DNA from: Candidatus Uabimicrobium amorphum
GTDB taxonomy: Bacteria > Planctomycetota > Uabimicrobiia > Uabimicrobiales > Uabimicrobiaceae
NCBI RefSeq assembly: GCF_009002475.1
Contig: NZ_AP019860.1
Location: 1,426,001 to 1,490,000, forward strand
DNA: 64,000 nucleotides
Direction: 5' to 3'
Shown here: positions 33,106 to 40,403 of the stretch, piece by piece
Position numbering within the stretch: position 1 is the first letter of the stretch
Layout: each line of letters opens with the position of its first letter
The notes under the pieces: model-generated
The model's database searches: none
Told to the model about the DNA's origin: nothing
What the model saw: the letters and a program-made list of their open reading frames with translations, nothing else
Made by a program: the position numbers and the translations under genes

Positions 33106-34461
33106 ATGAGTACTTTTAATCCAAAAACCGTTGAGGAGTTTCGCTTTCTCGACTGGCAGTTCGACGAAAAAACCTACACGGCGTCCTTGCGATATGCTTT
33201 CGACAATGACTATATTTTTACAGAAAAGTTTATCTTTCCTACCCCAACATTTGCTTTAACAGACGAAAAACGCGGCGCACTGGAAATGTGTTTGCAAAAT
33301 TTGCACCTCGCGGCGGGCATTAGCTACTATAAAGCAGCGATTCCCAGTAAAATTTCCATTGAGAATTATGTCATTTCACCAGAAACAGCACGTTTTTTTA
33401 ATAAGTTGTATTTGTATGGCTTGGGAGAATTTGCCTATAAGAATAAAGTAGATTTACAAGGCCATATATCGTTTCCATATGTAAATGAACCATTTCCTTC
33501 CGCTTCCAAAATAGAGCTAGGACATCGTACGGCAATACCTGTTGGCGGTGGAAAGGATTCTATTGTCACTATTGAAATGTTGAAAAAACTTTCTATACCA
33601 CTTTTACTCATATCCATAGGTAACGCATCTCCCATCGCAAAAACGGCTGAAATTGCTCAACTTCCCCATGTAGCCATCAAACGCGAACTATCTCCACTAC
33701 TTTTGGAACTAAATGAAAAAGGGGCTTTGAACGGCCACGTACCTATTTCTGCTATTATTTCTTTTGCCATTTCTGTTGCTGCTGTTCTCTATGACTTTAA
33801 TTATATTGTGATGTCAAATGAAAGATCTGCGAATATTGGAAATCTATGGCATGATGGCCTAGAAATTAACCATCAGTATAGTAAAAGTTTAGAGTTTGAA
33901 AAAGACATCTCTCGTTATTTACACAATCATGTATTAGATAACTTGCGATACTTTTCCTTTTTGCGTCCACTATCAGAGCTGATGATATCAAAAGTGTTCT
34001 GTGACAACTGTCAACCATATCACGATATTTTTGCCAGTTGCAGCATGGCATTTCGCCTTACGAAGTCCTTAGAAGGACGCTGGTGTTTAAATTGTGCGAA
34101 ATGTCGTTTTGTATTTGCAATGATGGCCCCGTTTATGCCCAAAGAAAAGCTTGTGCAAATTTTTGGTAAAAACTTATTAGACGACAGCGAACAGATCTCT
34201 GGATTTCGCGAGATTATGGGACTTGGAAAACATAAGCCTTTTTCCTGCATTGGCGAATCAGAAGAAACGATCGCCGCATTTGTTATTTTGAGTAGTAACA
34301 ACGAATGGAAAGACAATGTGGTCGTTGCACATTTTACCGAAGAGATTCTTCCCACGTTAACTTTACCGGAAACATATGTCGAGAATGCATTACTTTTTTC
34401 CGAAAACCACTTACTCGAAAAAAATGAAAAAGATTTGCTTCTTGAGAATATGAATATTTGA
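33106..34461 (+). CDS. murL: MurL-type UDP-MurNAc-L-Ala-L-Glu epimerase
   Basis: The 451-residue protein matches the MurL family along its length: HLAAGISYYKAAIP, LYLYGLGEFAYKNKVDL, the PP-loop-like IPVGGGKDSIV (near residue 145), GHVPISAIISFA, SNERSANIGN, NHQYSKSLEFE, the Cys-rich CLNCAKCRFVFAMMAPFMPK and HKPFSCIGE. MurL, first described in Xanthomonas, converts the terminal L-Glu of UDP-MurNAc-L-Ala-L-Glu to D-Glu using ATP, in place of glutamate racemase. It normally works with MurD2, which is not in this window. The gene follows the Pnkp-like gene by 14 bases and has a hairpin with T run after it. Its presence implies peptidoglycan with D-Glu. Confidence 0.85.
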   Translation: MSTFNPKTVEEFRFLDWQFDEKTYTASLRYAFDNDYIFTEKFIFPTPTFALTDEKRGALEMCLQNLHLAAGISYYKAAIPSKISIENYVISPETARFFNKLYLYGLGEFAYKNKVDLQGHISFPYVNEPFPSASKIELGHRTAIPVGGGKDSIVTIEMLKKLSIPLLLISIGNASPIAKTAEIAQLPHVAIKRELSPLLLELNEKGALNGHVPISAIISFAISVAAVLYDFNYIVMSNERSANIGNLWHDGLEINHQYSKSLEFEKDISRYLHNHVLDNLRYFSFLRPLSELMISKVFCDNCQPYHDIFASCSMAFRLTKSLEGRWCLNCAKCRFVFAMMAPFMPKEKLVQIFGKNLLDDSEQISGFREIMGLGKHKPFSCIGESEETIAAFVILSSNNEWKDNVVVAHFTEEILPTLTLPETYVENALLFSENHLLEKNEKDLLLENMNI

Positions 34462-34499
34462 GGGTTTGAATTTTTTATTAACAATGTTAACCCTTTTTT
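34461..34499 (+). terminator. Terminator after murL
   Basis: AGGGTT (34461-34466) pairs with AACCCT (34489-34494), with an inner TTAACAATGTTAA palindrome, and TTTTTT follows (34494-34499). The first base overlaps the stop codon. Confidence 0.6.
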
Positions 34500-34762
34500 C
34501 TGCGGGCATTCAAAAAGTATAGAAATTTTATTGGTGTGCGATGCCCCCACATCACTGCAAAGTAGCGATTGCTCCCCCACAGGGGGAGCCTAATACATCT
34601 AACGTGTACAGGAAAAGATGAAAGTGGTATGCGTTACAAACCTTTATTGACTGCAGGCATCGACAAATTCTGCACTTCAACTCATCCCCAAGGCATATAT
34701 TTTGCTCTAACATTACATGTGATGACAAATGAATTGCTGATTTAACAAAAGGGGATATTTTC
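34500..34762. other. Gap before the small secreted protein; no gene seen
   Basis: Apart from the terminator and the 34571 hairpin, this stretch shows no convincing reading frame or RNA gene. The last 20 bases hold the ribosome site of the next gene. Confidence 0.6.
34571..34589. repeat. Hairpin of the CC-ACA-GG family
   Basis: GCTCCCCC (34571-34578) and GGGGGAGC (34582-34589) pair fully around loop ACA. The tip is the same as in the hairpins at 22031 and 30290, in a similar intergenic setting. Confidence 0.65.
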
Positions 34763-35311
34763 ATGAAAAAATTACTCGTGTGTATGATTTGTGCGTTTCT
34801 TGTAATGAACGTTTCTGCGGATAATAAACTAAAACTTAAAAACGTGGATAAAAGAAAATTCAAGAATGCATCTACTGAAATTCAATCAGCCATTAATTGG
34901 TTAAAAAAGCCAACGCCTGGTTATAAACACCAAGTATTTTTCCATTTGGCGTATATGGAAACGCCTGCAAAGTGGGTAGGCTTTTGCGAAGGACAATTAC
35001 TCTTGAATAAAAGCAAAACAAAACTAAGTACCAGAGGTGGCTCTGCAAAAGTATATTTCAGTGACCGCCGCTGGGACCCCAAAAAATCTGGTGGCCTGCT
35101 ACCGACAAAACCACAACTTTTTGACTATCGCAAAGCAGAAAAATGGAATATTGAACTACACAGCAACGGCAAGATGTTTCTGCATATGATTACGTGGAAG
35201 CAAAAATTTACGATTGCTTTATCATTGAGAGGTGGAGTGCTTTATGGTAGCGTTGGTAGAAATGTGGTGATTGTTAGTTTGAAAAAAAGTAAATATATGA
35301 TACCAAAATAA
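34763..35311 (+). CDS. Small secreted protein of unknown function
   Basis: The 182-residue product has a clear signal peptide (MKKLLVCMICAFLVMNVSA, cleavage likely after SA) and a basic, beta-rich mature region. AAAGGGGAT precedes the ATG. Internal features are a Trp-rich segment (SDRRWDPKKSGG) and several beta strands near the C-terminus (FTIALSLRGGVLYGSV). I do not recognise the family. It is a single-gene unit between the murL terminator and a bidirectional terminator, and is probably periplasmic or surface-exposed. Confidence 0.7.
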   Translation: MKKLLVCMICAFLVMNVSADNKLKLKNVDKRKFKNASTEIQSAINWLKKPTPGYKHQVFFHLAYMETPAKWVGFCEGQLLLNKSKTKLSTRGGSAKVYFSDRRWDPKKSGGLLPTKPQLFDYRKAEKWNIELHSNGKMFLHMITWKQKFTIALSLRGGVLYGSVGRNVVIVSLKKSKYMIPK

Positions 35312-35320
35312 GTGGTGTAA

Positions 35321-35370
35321 AGAGGCGGGCAAGATACATGCATTTTGCCCGCTTCTTTGTATTTATTTTT
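35321..35370. terminator. Bidirectional terminator between convergent genes
   Basis: AGAGGCGGGCAA (35321-35332) pairs with TTGCCCGCTTCT (35345-35356) with one G-U pair and a 12-base loop, followed by TTGTATTTATTTTTT. It lies between the small secreted protein and ygeY stops and can serve both. Confidence 0.75.
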
Positions 35371-35390
35371 TGTCGTCTGACGACAGGTGA

Positions 35391-36779
35391 TTACTCATCG
35401 AGGAAACTATTTATGAAGGCCACATAATACATGGTGGCATGATCTAGTGAATTCACAGGGCAGTACTCATCTTGTCGGTGAGCTTCCTCTTCAATACCCG
35501 ATCCTAAACCAAAGTAAGCAATATCAGGTATATCAGTTCCTTCTTTTTGTGCACGACGAATCATCTGTGCCAACCCTGTCAAATCTGTTGAAAAATTATA
35601 ATAGTCACGTACGGAGCAATCTCCCTCATCGGGATTTCCACCATCGCTTGCCACATCGCGTTTGTCATACGGAGGTGTGGAAAACAAACTGGTGTAGACA
35701 TCCATAACCCTCTTATATATAGGGTGCGTTGGAGCAAGCCATGGCCCCGGCAATTCCTGAAGCGCAACAAAGTTATAACCATTGTAGGTTTGGTCTTCAG
35801 GCGCTACCACTGAAAATGCGACTTGCGGCATCTCTTCAACAGTAACATTTTTTTCTTTTGCAACTTCATGGGTAACCTCTTCGGCCACTTTGCGCATATC
35901 TTTGAGTATATGTTCTGGATCTGAAGTAGGCGCGATGCGCAAATCTATATTCCAGGCAGCTACTTCGGTATGAGCATTTCCCGATGGTGAAGTTATCTTT
36001 CCTGTGGTAAAGGCATAAGTGTCTCGCCCAAATTTGGGAGAATTTGGTCCTGTGACTTTTTGGAAGATATTGTGGATGGTTCTCGAAAATACCTCGGCTA
36101 CGGGAACTTTCACTGGAATGGAACCATGCCCTGTTTCTCCTTGCATGCGAATTTCATAGAGATAACGACCACGATGTCCAAAATATGGTCTAGGCATTCC
36201 ATCACGTGTTGAAGTTGGTTCTGTTGTTACCATGATATTGGGAAGTTTTTGCATCCAATCAGGGTATTCACGCGATGTATTGGCAATATTTTTCAGCATA
36301 TATTTTATATTTTCGCCTTCGCATTCCTCTTCATGAGGATTTGCGGTAACGACAAAACGTACGCCTTTTTCGATAAGCTTTTCTTCCGATTCTTTTAGTA
36401 TTTTCATGGCAGCAATCGAAGAAACAACACCCGCAAGTTGGTCCGAAGATCCACGACCATAAAGTTTATCGCCATCCAGTTTAGGAGTATAAGCCTCTTT
36501 CCACTCTCCTGGTCCAACAGTGTCAAAATGTCCAATTAACCAAACAATTGTTTGTGGATTTTTACCTTCACCAATCGCAGCGCAAATATTACCAAATTTG
36601 TCTTTACAGACAAGGTCGGTCATTGTTTTGAACTCACGTTCGATGATGTCACCTCGAGGACCTTCTTTGCCACTTATACCACCATCGCCAGCCCCTGCGG
36701 CGATTAGTTCAGAAAGTAGTTTAACCGAATACTCGTGTAATCCTCTTGATTTTGTTTTTATCTCTTCGTGTGTCGGCAT
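35391..36779 (-). CDS. ygeY: YgeY-like M20-family hydrolase
   Basis: This 462-residue M20 metallohydrolase follows YgeY closely in its core. It has GHFDTVGPG (metal His, Asp), YGRGSSDQLAGVV (bridging Asp, with the SDQ typical of YgeY), the Glu pair in ANPHEEECEGEN, and VTTEPTS, HRGRYLYEIRMQGETGHGSIP. The C-terminal His is in EEEAHRQDEY. YgeY relatives lie in selenium-linked purine degradation clusters with YgeW and act on a small amide or ureido substrate. The protein is about 60 residues longer than E. coli YgeY, owing to N-terminal and central extensions. It is divergent from ygeW across 276 bases, so the pair is probably co-regulated. Confidence 0.8.
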   Translation of the reverse strand: MPTHEEIKTKSRGLHEYSVKLLSELIAAGAGDGGISGKEGPRGDIIEREFKTMTDLVCKDKFGNICAAIGEGKNPQTIVWLIGHFDTVGPGEWKEAYTPKLDGDKLYGRGSSDQLAGVVSSIAAMKILKESEEKLIEKGVRFVVTANPHEEECEGENIKYMLKNIANTSREYPDWMQKLPNIMVTTEPTSTRDGMPRPYFGHRGRYLYEIRMQGETGHGSIPVKVPVAEVFSRTIHNIFQKVTGPNSPKFGRDTYAFTTGKITSPSGNAHTEVAAWNIDLRIAPTSDPEHILKDMRKVAEEVTHEVAKEKNVTVEEMPQVAFSVVAPEDQTYNGYNFVALQELPGPWLAPTHPIYKRVMDVYTSLFSTPPYDKRDVASDGGNPDEGDCSVRDYYNFSTDLTGLAQMIRRAQKEGTDIPDIAYFGLGSGIEEEAHRQDEYCPVNSLDHATMYYVAFINSFLDE

Positions 36780-37055
36780 ATGATTCCTTTAATTAAAATT
36801 GTAATAGGCTTTTTCTTAAATAGCTAAATCTTTTCGCCTTTCATTATAAGGAAAAAAACGTTACAAAACTATACGAAACACCTTGTGTATGAAAAAAAAT
36901 TTTACGGAAATGCAAATAGACAACGACAATACATACAAGGTTCGAAATTTTCGTAGTAAATGGGCAGTGAAACGCGTTTAATTTACATTTACATTTTTCG
37001 AGAAATTTGAAATAATAGCGGCTTGTTTATATACGTTTTTGTAAAGTGAGAAAAA

Positions 37056-38240
37056 ATGCACAAAGATATTGAAAATTTAATTGAAAACCTTGGAAGCACC
37101 TTTAGTAGTAATTATGGACACGATTTTTTACAATCATGGGATAAAAGTGATTCTGACATAAAAGCAACTCTTCTTGCGACAAAGATATTACGACAAATGC
37201 ACAAGCATGGTATTTCGGCAAAAGCATTTGCAAGTGGTACAGCTATTTCTATTTTTAAAGATCAGTCAACGCGCACCAGATATAGTTTTGATAGCGCGAC
37301 AAATTTCTTGGGTTTAAATCCTATTGAATTGGATTTAGGCAAGTCGCAAGTCGCTCATGGGGAAACCACTAAGGAAACTGTTAATATGGTTTCGTTTTTG
37401 ACACGAACTATTGGTATTCGCGATGACATATATCTCGGAATTGGACATAACTATATTTCAGAGGTAGCACAGTTTGTTCAACAAGGTTTTGATGAAGGAG
37501 TTCTACATAATAGACCTGCCGTCATCAATCTACAGAGTGACCGTGATCACCCTACACAAAGTATGGCAGACCTTGCGCATTTGGAAGAGCACTTTGGTGG
37601 TTTAGAGAATTTGCGTGGAAAAAAAATTGCCATGACTTGGGCATATTCTCCTAGCTATGGCAAACCGTTGTCTGTTCCACAGGGAATTATTGGACTGATG
37701 ACGCGTTTTGGGGCAAATGTGACTCTGGCGCATCCACAAAATTTTGACTTGATTCCTGATATTGTGGAGACTTCAAAAAACAACGCACAACAGTCGGGTG
37801 GAACGTTTCACATGACAAATTCAATGGAAGAAGCGTTTAAAGATGCCGATATCGTGTATCCTAAGTCTTGGGCTTCATATTCTATTATGGAAAAAAGAAC
37901 AGAGCTTTTAAACAGTGGTGACAAGAATGCCTATGAGAATTTAGAAAAAGAAGCTCTGGCAGAAAATGCAAGTCACAAAGACTGGGAATGTACAGAAAAA
38001 ATGATGTCCTTAACCAACAACGCTTTGTATATGCACTGTTTACCAGCAGACATAACAGGTGTTAGCTGCAAAGAAGGTGAAGTGGAAAGTTCTGTATTTG
38101 ATCGCTATCGCAAAGAACTATACCAAGAGGCAAGCTATAAACCTTTTGTCATTGCCGCGATGATTCTACTCGGACAAAGTAAAGATCCTGCGAAAACACT
38201 GCATAAATTATTGCAATGTAATTCTGCACTTTTGTCGTAA
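37056..38240 (+). CDS. ygeW: YgeW-type knotted carbamoyltransferase
   Basis: The 394-residue length and sequence fit YgeW. The carbamoyl-phosphate loop is FKDQSTRTRYSF (near residue 70), the second phosphate-contact segment is DRDHPTQSMADLAHLEEHFGG, and KKIAMTWAYSPSYGKPLSVPQG and the C-terminal HCLPADITG follow. These mark the aspartate/ornithine carbamoyltransferase superfamily, and the AYSPSYGKP block and length point to YgeW rather than OTCase. YgeW's natural reaction in purine or ureido-compound breakdown is not fully settled. A possible promoter (TTGAAA at 37007, TATACG at 37030, 17-base spacer) precedes the gene, and the ribosome site is weak. It is divergent from ygeY. Confidence 0.85.
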   Translation: MHKDIENLIENLGSTFSSNYGHDFLQSWDKSDSDIKATLLATKILRQMHKHGISAKAFASGTAISIFKDQSTRTRYSFDSATNFLGLNPIELDLGKSQVAHGETTKETVNMVSFLTRTIGIRDDIYLGIGHNYISEVAQFVQQGFDEGVLHNRPAVINLQSDRDHPTQSMADLAHLEEHFGGLENLRGKKIAMTWAYSPSYGKPLSVPQGIIGLMTRFGANVTLAHPQNFDLIPDIVETSKNNAQQSGGTFHMTNSMEEAFKDADIVYPKSWASYSIMEKRTELLNSGDKNAYENLEKEALAENASHKDWECTEKMMSLTNNALYMHCLPADITGVSCKEGEVESSVFDRYRKELYQEASYKPFVIAAMILLGQSKDPAKTLHKLLQCNSALLS

Positions 38241-38616
38241 ATGAGACGCAGTAAATTGCTACGCTCAAAATTGCAACACCATTTCGTTCAAAACCAGCTA
38301 CAGACAAGTAGTAATGCGTTTTGATACGTTGTATTTATTTAAAATATTGTATGTAAGGGCGTTTTGTAGCACCTTGCATACAATACAAATCTCCGAATTG
38401 GGTTCAGGATCAATTTGAAAATTTAAATGTCAACATTCCCTAAAAAAATAAATCTTTAAATTGAAAAAATCTGGTAAAATTACGTTTTTAATTACGTATG
38501 GAGAATGTTATAATTTATAATGTAATTAAGTAATACACTCGTCGATATTGCAACACTTCATGGTTTTGATTACGCGAAAAACACTGGTAAATTTTAGCTG
38601 TTTGTGAGGAATATAT
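38241..38616. other. Intergenic region with a 14-bp stem-loop
   Basis: This 376-base AT-rich gap has no plausible gene. Bases 38345-38358 and 38372-38385 form a 14-bp stem with one G-U pair and a 13-base loop, possibly ending the ygeW transcript, though without a T run. A TATAAT at 38509-38514 lies about 100 bases before the LRR gene and may be its -10 box, but no good -35 precedes it. Confidence 0.5.
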
Positions 38617-39774
38617 ATGATAACTATAAACAGGGAAAATATAACTCAAATAGCTAGTAATACCAAATATATGGCCTGCGCTTTATACATAGAAGAAATC
38701 TACGATAAAACGAACTGTTTTTTTGATAATTGTAGTTTTCGAAAAAATTTAGAAATCAACTACTGCTCAAATTTCTCATTTTTAAACTGCAATTTTCGTA
38801 CGATCAAAATTGGCTATGGGGTTAAAGATTTTGATTTGAGTGGCTACATCGAAGTCTTGAGACTTTTCGAGCAAAGTATTTCCTGCCTAAAAAAAATTCA
38901 GTTTTTAAATACACTAGAACTGATCGGTTCCCGATACTCATCTATCAAAAAAGAACAATGGCGCAATTTGTATCAGTTATCACAATTGAAGGAACTGTCG
39001 ATAAAAGGTACAGGAATACGCAATAAAGACTTTCGAAATTTACTCGCACAAATACCTTCTATCGAATCTCTTATATTTAAATACGAAAATATCAATAACA
39101 CTGGATTTTCAGGTGTGAGAAGCCTTCCTAATTTAAAAAAGTTGATGTTTTTCAAATCGAAAATGCGCAGTCGTTGGCTAAAATACATAGAGAGTCTTCG
39201 TCATCTTGAAGATTTGTATTTGGGGGATGGAGTCACTTCTCATGGATTACAATATTTACAGTCTTTGCCCAAGCTGGTCAAACTTGCTTTACCAAGAACC
39301 AAGGTCGATAATGATGGATTAAAGTATCTACGCAACTTGGAGAGTCTACAGCAACTCAATTTAGAACGCTCGATGATTACCGACGAAGGTCTGCGCTACT
39401 TGATTTCCAACACTGAAATTAACGAACTCAATTTATCGCATCTTGCCGGAATCGGAGATAAAGGCTTAAAATATATTAAACATTTTCCACAACTAAGCAT
39501 CCTTAGCCTACGTGGAACAAAAATAACGGACAATGCACTACGCTATCACATAAAAGATATGCACAGTCTTAAACGACTTGATTTATCAGAAACACGCGTA
39601 AGTGACAAAGGATTAAAGTACTTTGAGCAACTTACTCACTTAGAGTATGTAAATATTTGCGGTACAGAAATCTGTAATATAGCACAGCTACAAAGTATTC
39701 TTCCACACACATGTAAGATTGAATATTTGGATGATGACTGGAAGATACGCAAAGTAAATGGATTGGCAAATTAG
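38617..39774 (+). CDS. Leucine-rich repeat protein
   Basis: The 385-residue protein has an atypical N-terminal 90 residues rich in Asn, Cys and Phe. From about residue 90 it has some ten LRR units of 22-25 residues with the pattern LxxLxLxxTxIxDxGLxYL (for example LKELSIKGTGI, LVKLALPRTKVDNDGLKYL, LQQLNLERSMITDEGLRYL, LSILSLRGTKITDNALRYH, LKRLDLSETRVSDKGLKYF). This cysteine-containing or GALA-like class is common in planctomycetes and resembles eukaryotic F-box LRRs. There is no signal peptide or kinase domain. It is probably a cytoplasmic interaction module. GTGAGGA precedes the ATG. Confidence 0.82.
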   Translation: MITINRENITQIASNTKYMACALYIEEIYDKTNCFFDNCSFRKNLEINYCSNFSFLNCNFRTIKIGYGVKDFDLSGYIEVLRLFEQSISCLKKIQFLNTLELIGSRYSSIKKEQWRNLYQLSQLKELSIKGTGIRNKDFRNLLAQIPSIESLIFKYENINNTGFSGVRSLPNLKKLMFFKSKMRSRWLKYIESLRHLEDLYLGDGVTSHGLQYLQSLPKLVKLALPRTKVDNDGLKYLRNLESLQQLNLERSMITDEGLRYLISNTEINELNLSHLAGIGDKGLKYIKHFPQLSILSLRGTKITDNALRYHIKDMHSLKRLDLSETRVSDKGLKYFEQLTHLEYVNICGTEICNIAQLQSILPHTCKIEYLDDDWKIRKVNGLAN

Positions 39775-39775
39775 G

Positions 39776-39843
39776 AAGTGTTGTATGACACAAAACAAAA
39801 TGGTTTTGTAATTTTGACCATAAGTGATAATTATACAACACTT
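39776..39843. other. Structured intergenic element with nested stems
   Basis: An outer 11-bp perfect stem (39776-39786 with 39833-39843, AAGTGTTGTAT and its complement) encloses a second stem, ACAAAAC/GTTTTGT (39790-39796 with 39803-39809). An AATT/AATT pairing may close the remaining arm. It could be a small RNA structure, a cruciform or the remains of a small inverted-repeat element. A further stem AAAAAAC/GTTTTTT at 39889-39909 lies 15 bases before the next start codon and resembles an attenuator. Confidence 0.45.
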
Positions 39844-39923
39844 TATACGACCAAGTTGTACAGCGAACTGTTGGGCACGGTCATCCCTAAAAAACTCCAA
39901 GCGTTTTTTGAAAAGGTAAGCGA

Positions 39924-40376
39924 ATGACAAATAGTGGAAATATAAGCGAAATACTATTTCAAGTAGATCATGCTTCACTTAAGAGCACTCTAAAAAACTT
40001 GTGGATAGAACATTCAGGAAAAATGCAACTTGATAAAAGTTTTGAAGAAGTAAAGTTTTTTGCCAAGACATTGGAAAATTTTATCCGTTCCCCTTTGGGA
40101 GGCGATGTTCTCACGTTATTGCGAATCACTGGTTATCAAATTGTGTTGGCAACACAAAGAGTCGATAATAAAGAAAAGCTGTGGGCAATTACCGGTAAAG
40201 GACCTGCCATTATTTATGCCAATACCGGTAATCAAGAAGAGGTTTTTTATATTCGTTATCCATTTGAGTTTATCGAATTTGTCGAGCAAGTGTTGGCCGT
40301 ATCGGAGCTAAGTCCTTCTGATGTTATGGAGACGATTGTTAACAGCACCAACAAGATTATCTCGACCATCAACTAG
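39924..40376 (+). CDS. Small conserved-looking protein of unknown function
   Basis: This 150-residue soluble protein has a helical N-terminus (SLKSTLKNLWIEHSGKM), a central alpha-beta part (GYQIVLATQRVDNKEKLWAITGKG) and a C-terminal helix. It has no signal, membrane segment or known motif. AAAAGGTAAGCG precedes the ATG. Codon use matches its neighbours, supporting a real gene. Its stop overlaps the bidirectional terminator shared with mutS. Function unknown. Confidence 0.65.
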   Translation: MTNSGNISEILFQVDHASLKSTLKNLWIEHSGKMQLDKSFEEVKFFAKTLENFIRSPLGGDVLTLLRITGYQIVLATQRVDNKEKLWAITGKGPAIIYANTGNQEEVFYIRYPFEFIEFVEQVLAVSELSPSDVMETIVNSTNKIISTIN

Positions 40377-40403
40377 GCACATCATCATAACGATGATATG
40401 CCT
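40375..40403. terminator. Compact terminator overlapping both convergent stop codons
   Basis: AGGCACATCATC (40375-40386) pairs with GATGATATGCCT (40392-40403) with one C-A mismatch and a 5-base loop. The stem covers the stop codons of both the small protein and mutS, which are only 25 bases apart. Confidence 0.6.

Noticed and set aside
34020-34580. 186-residue minus-strand ORF under murL
   Set aside because: It is antisense to conserved MurL motifs and has no family features.
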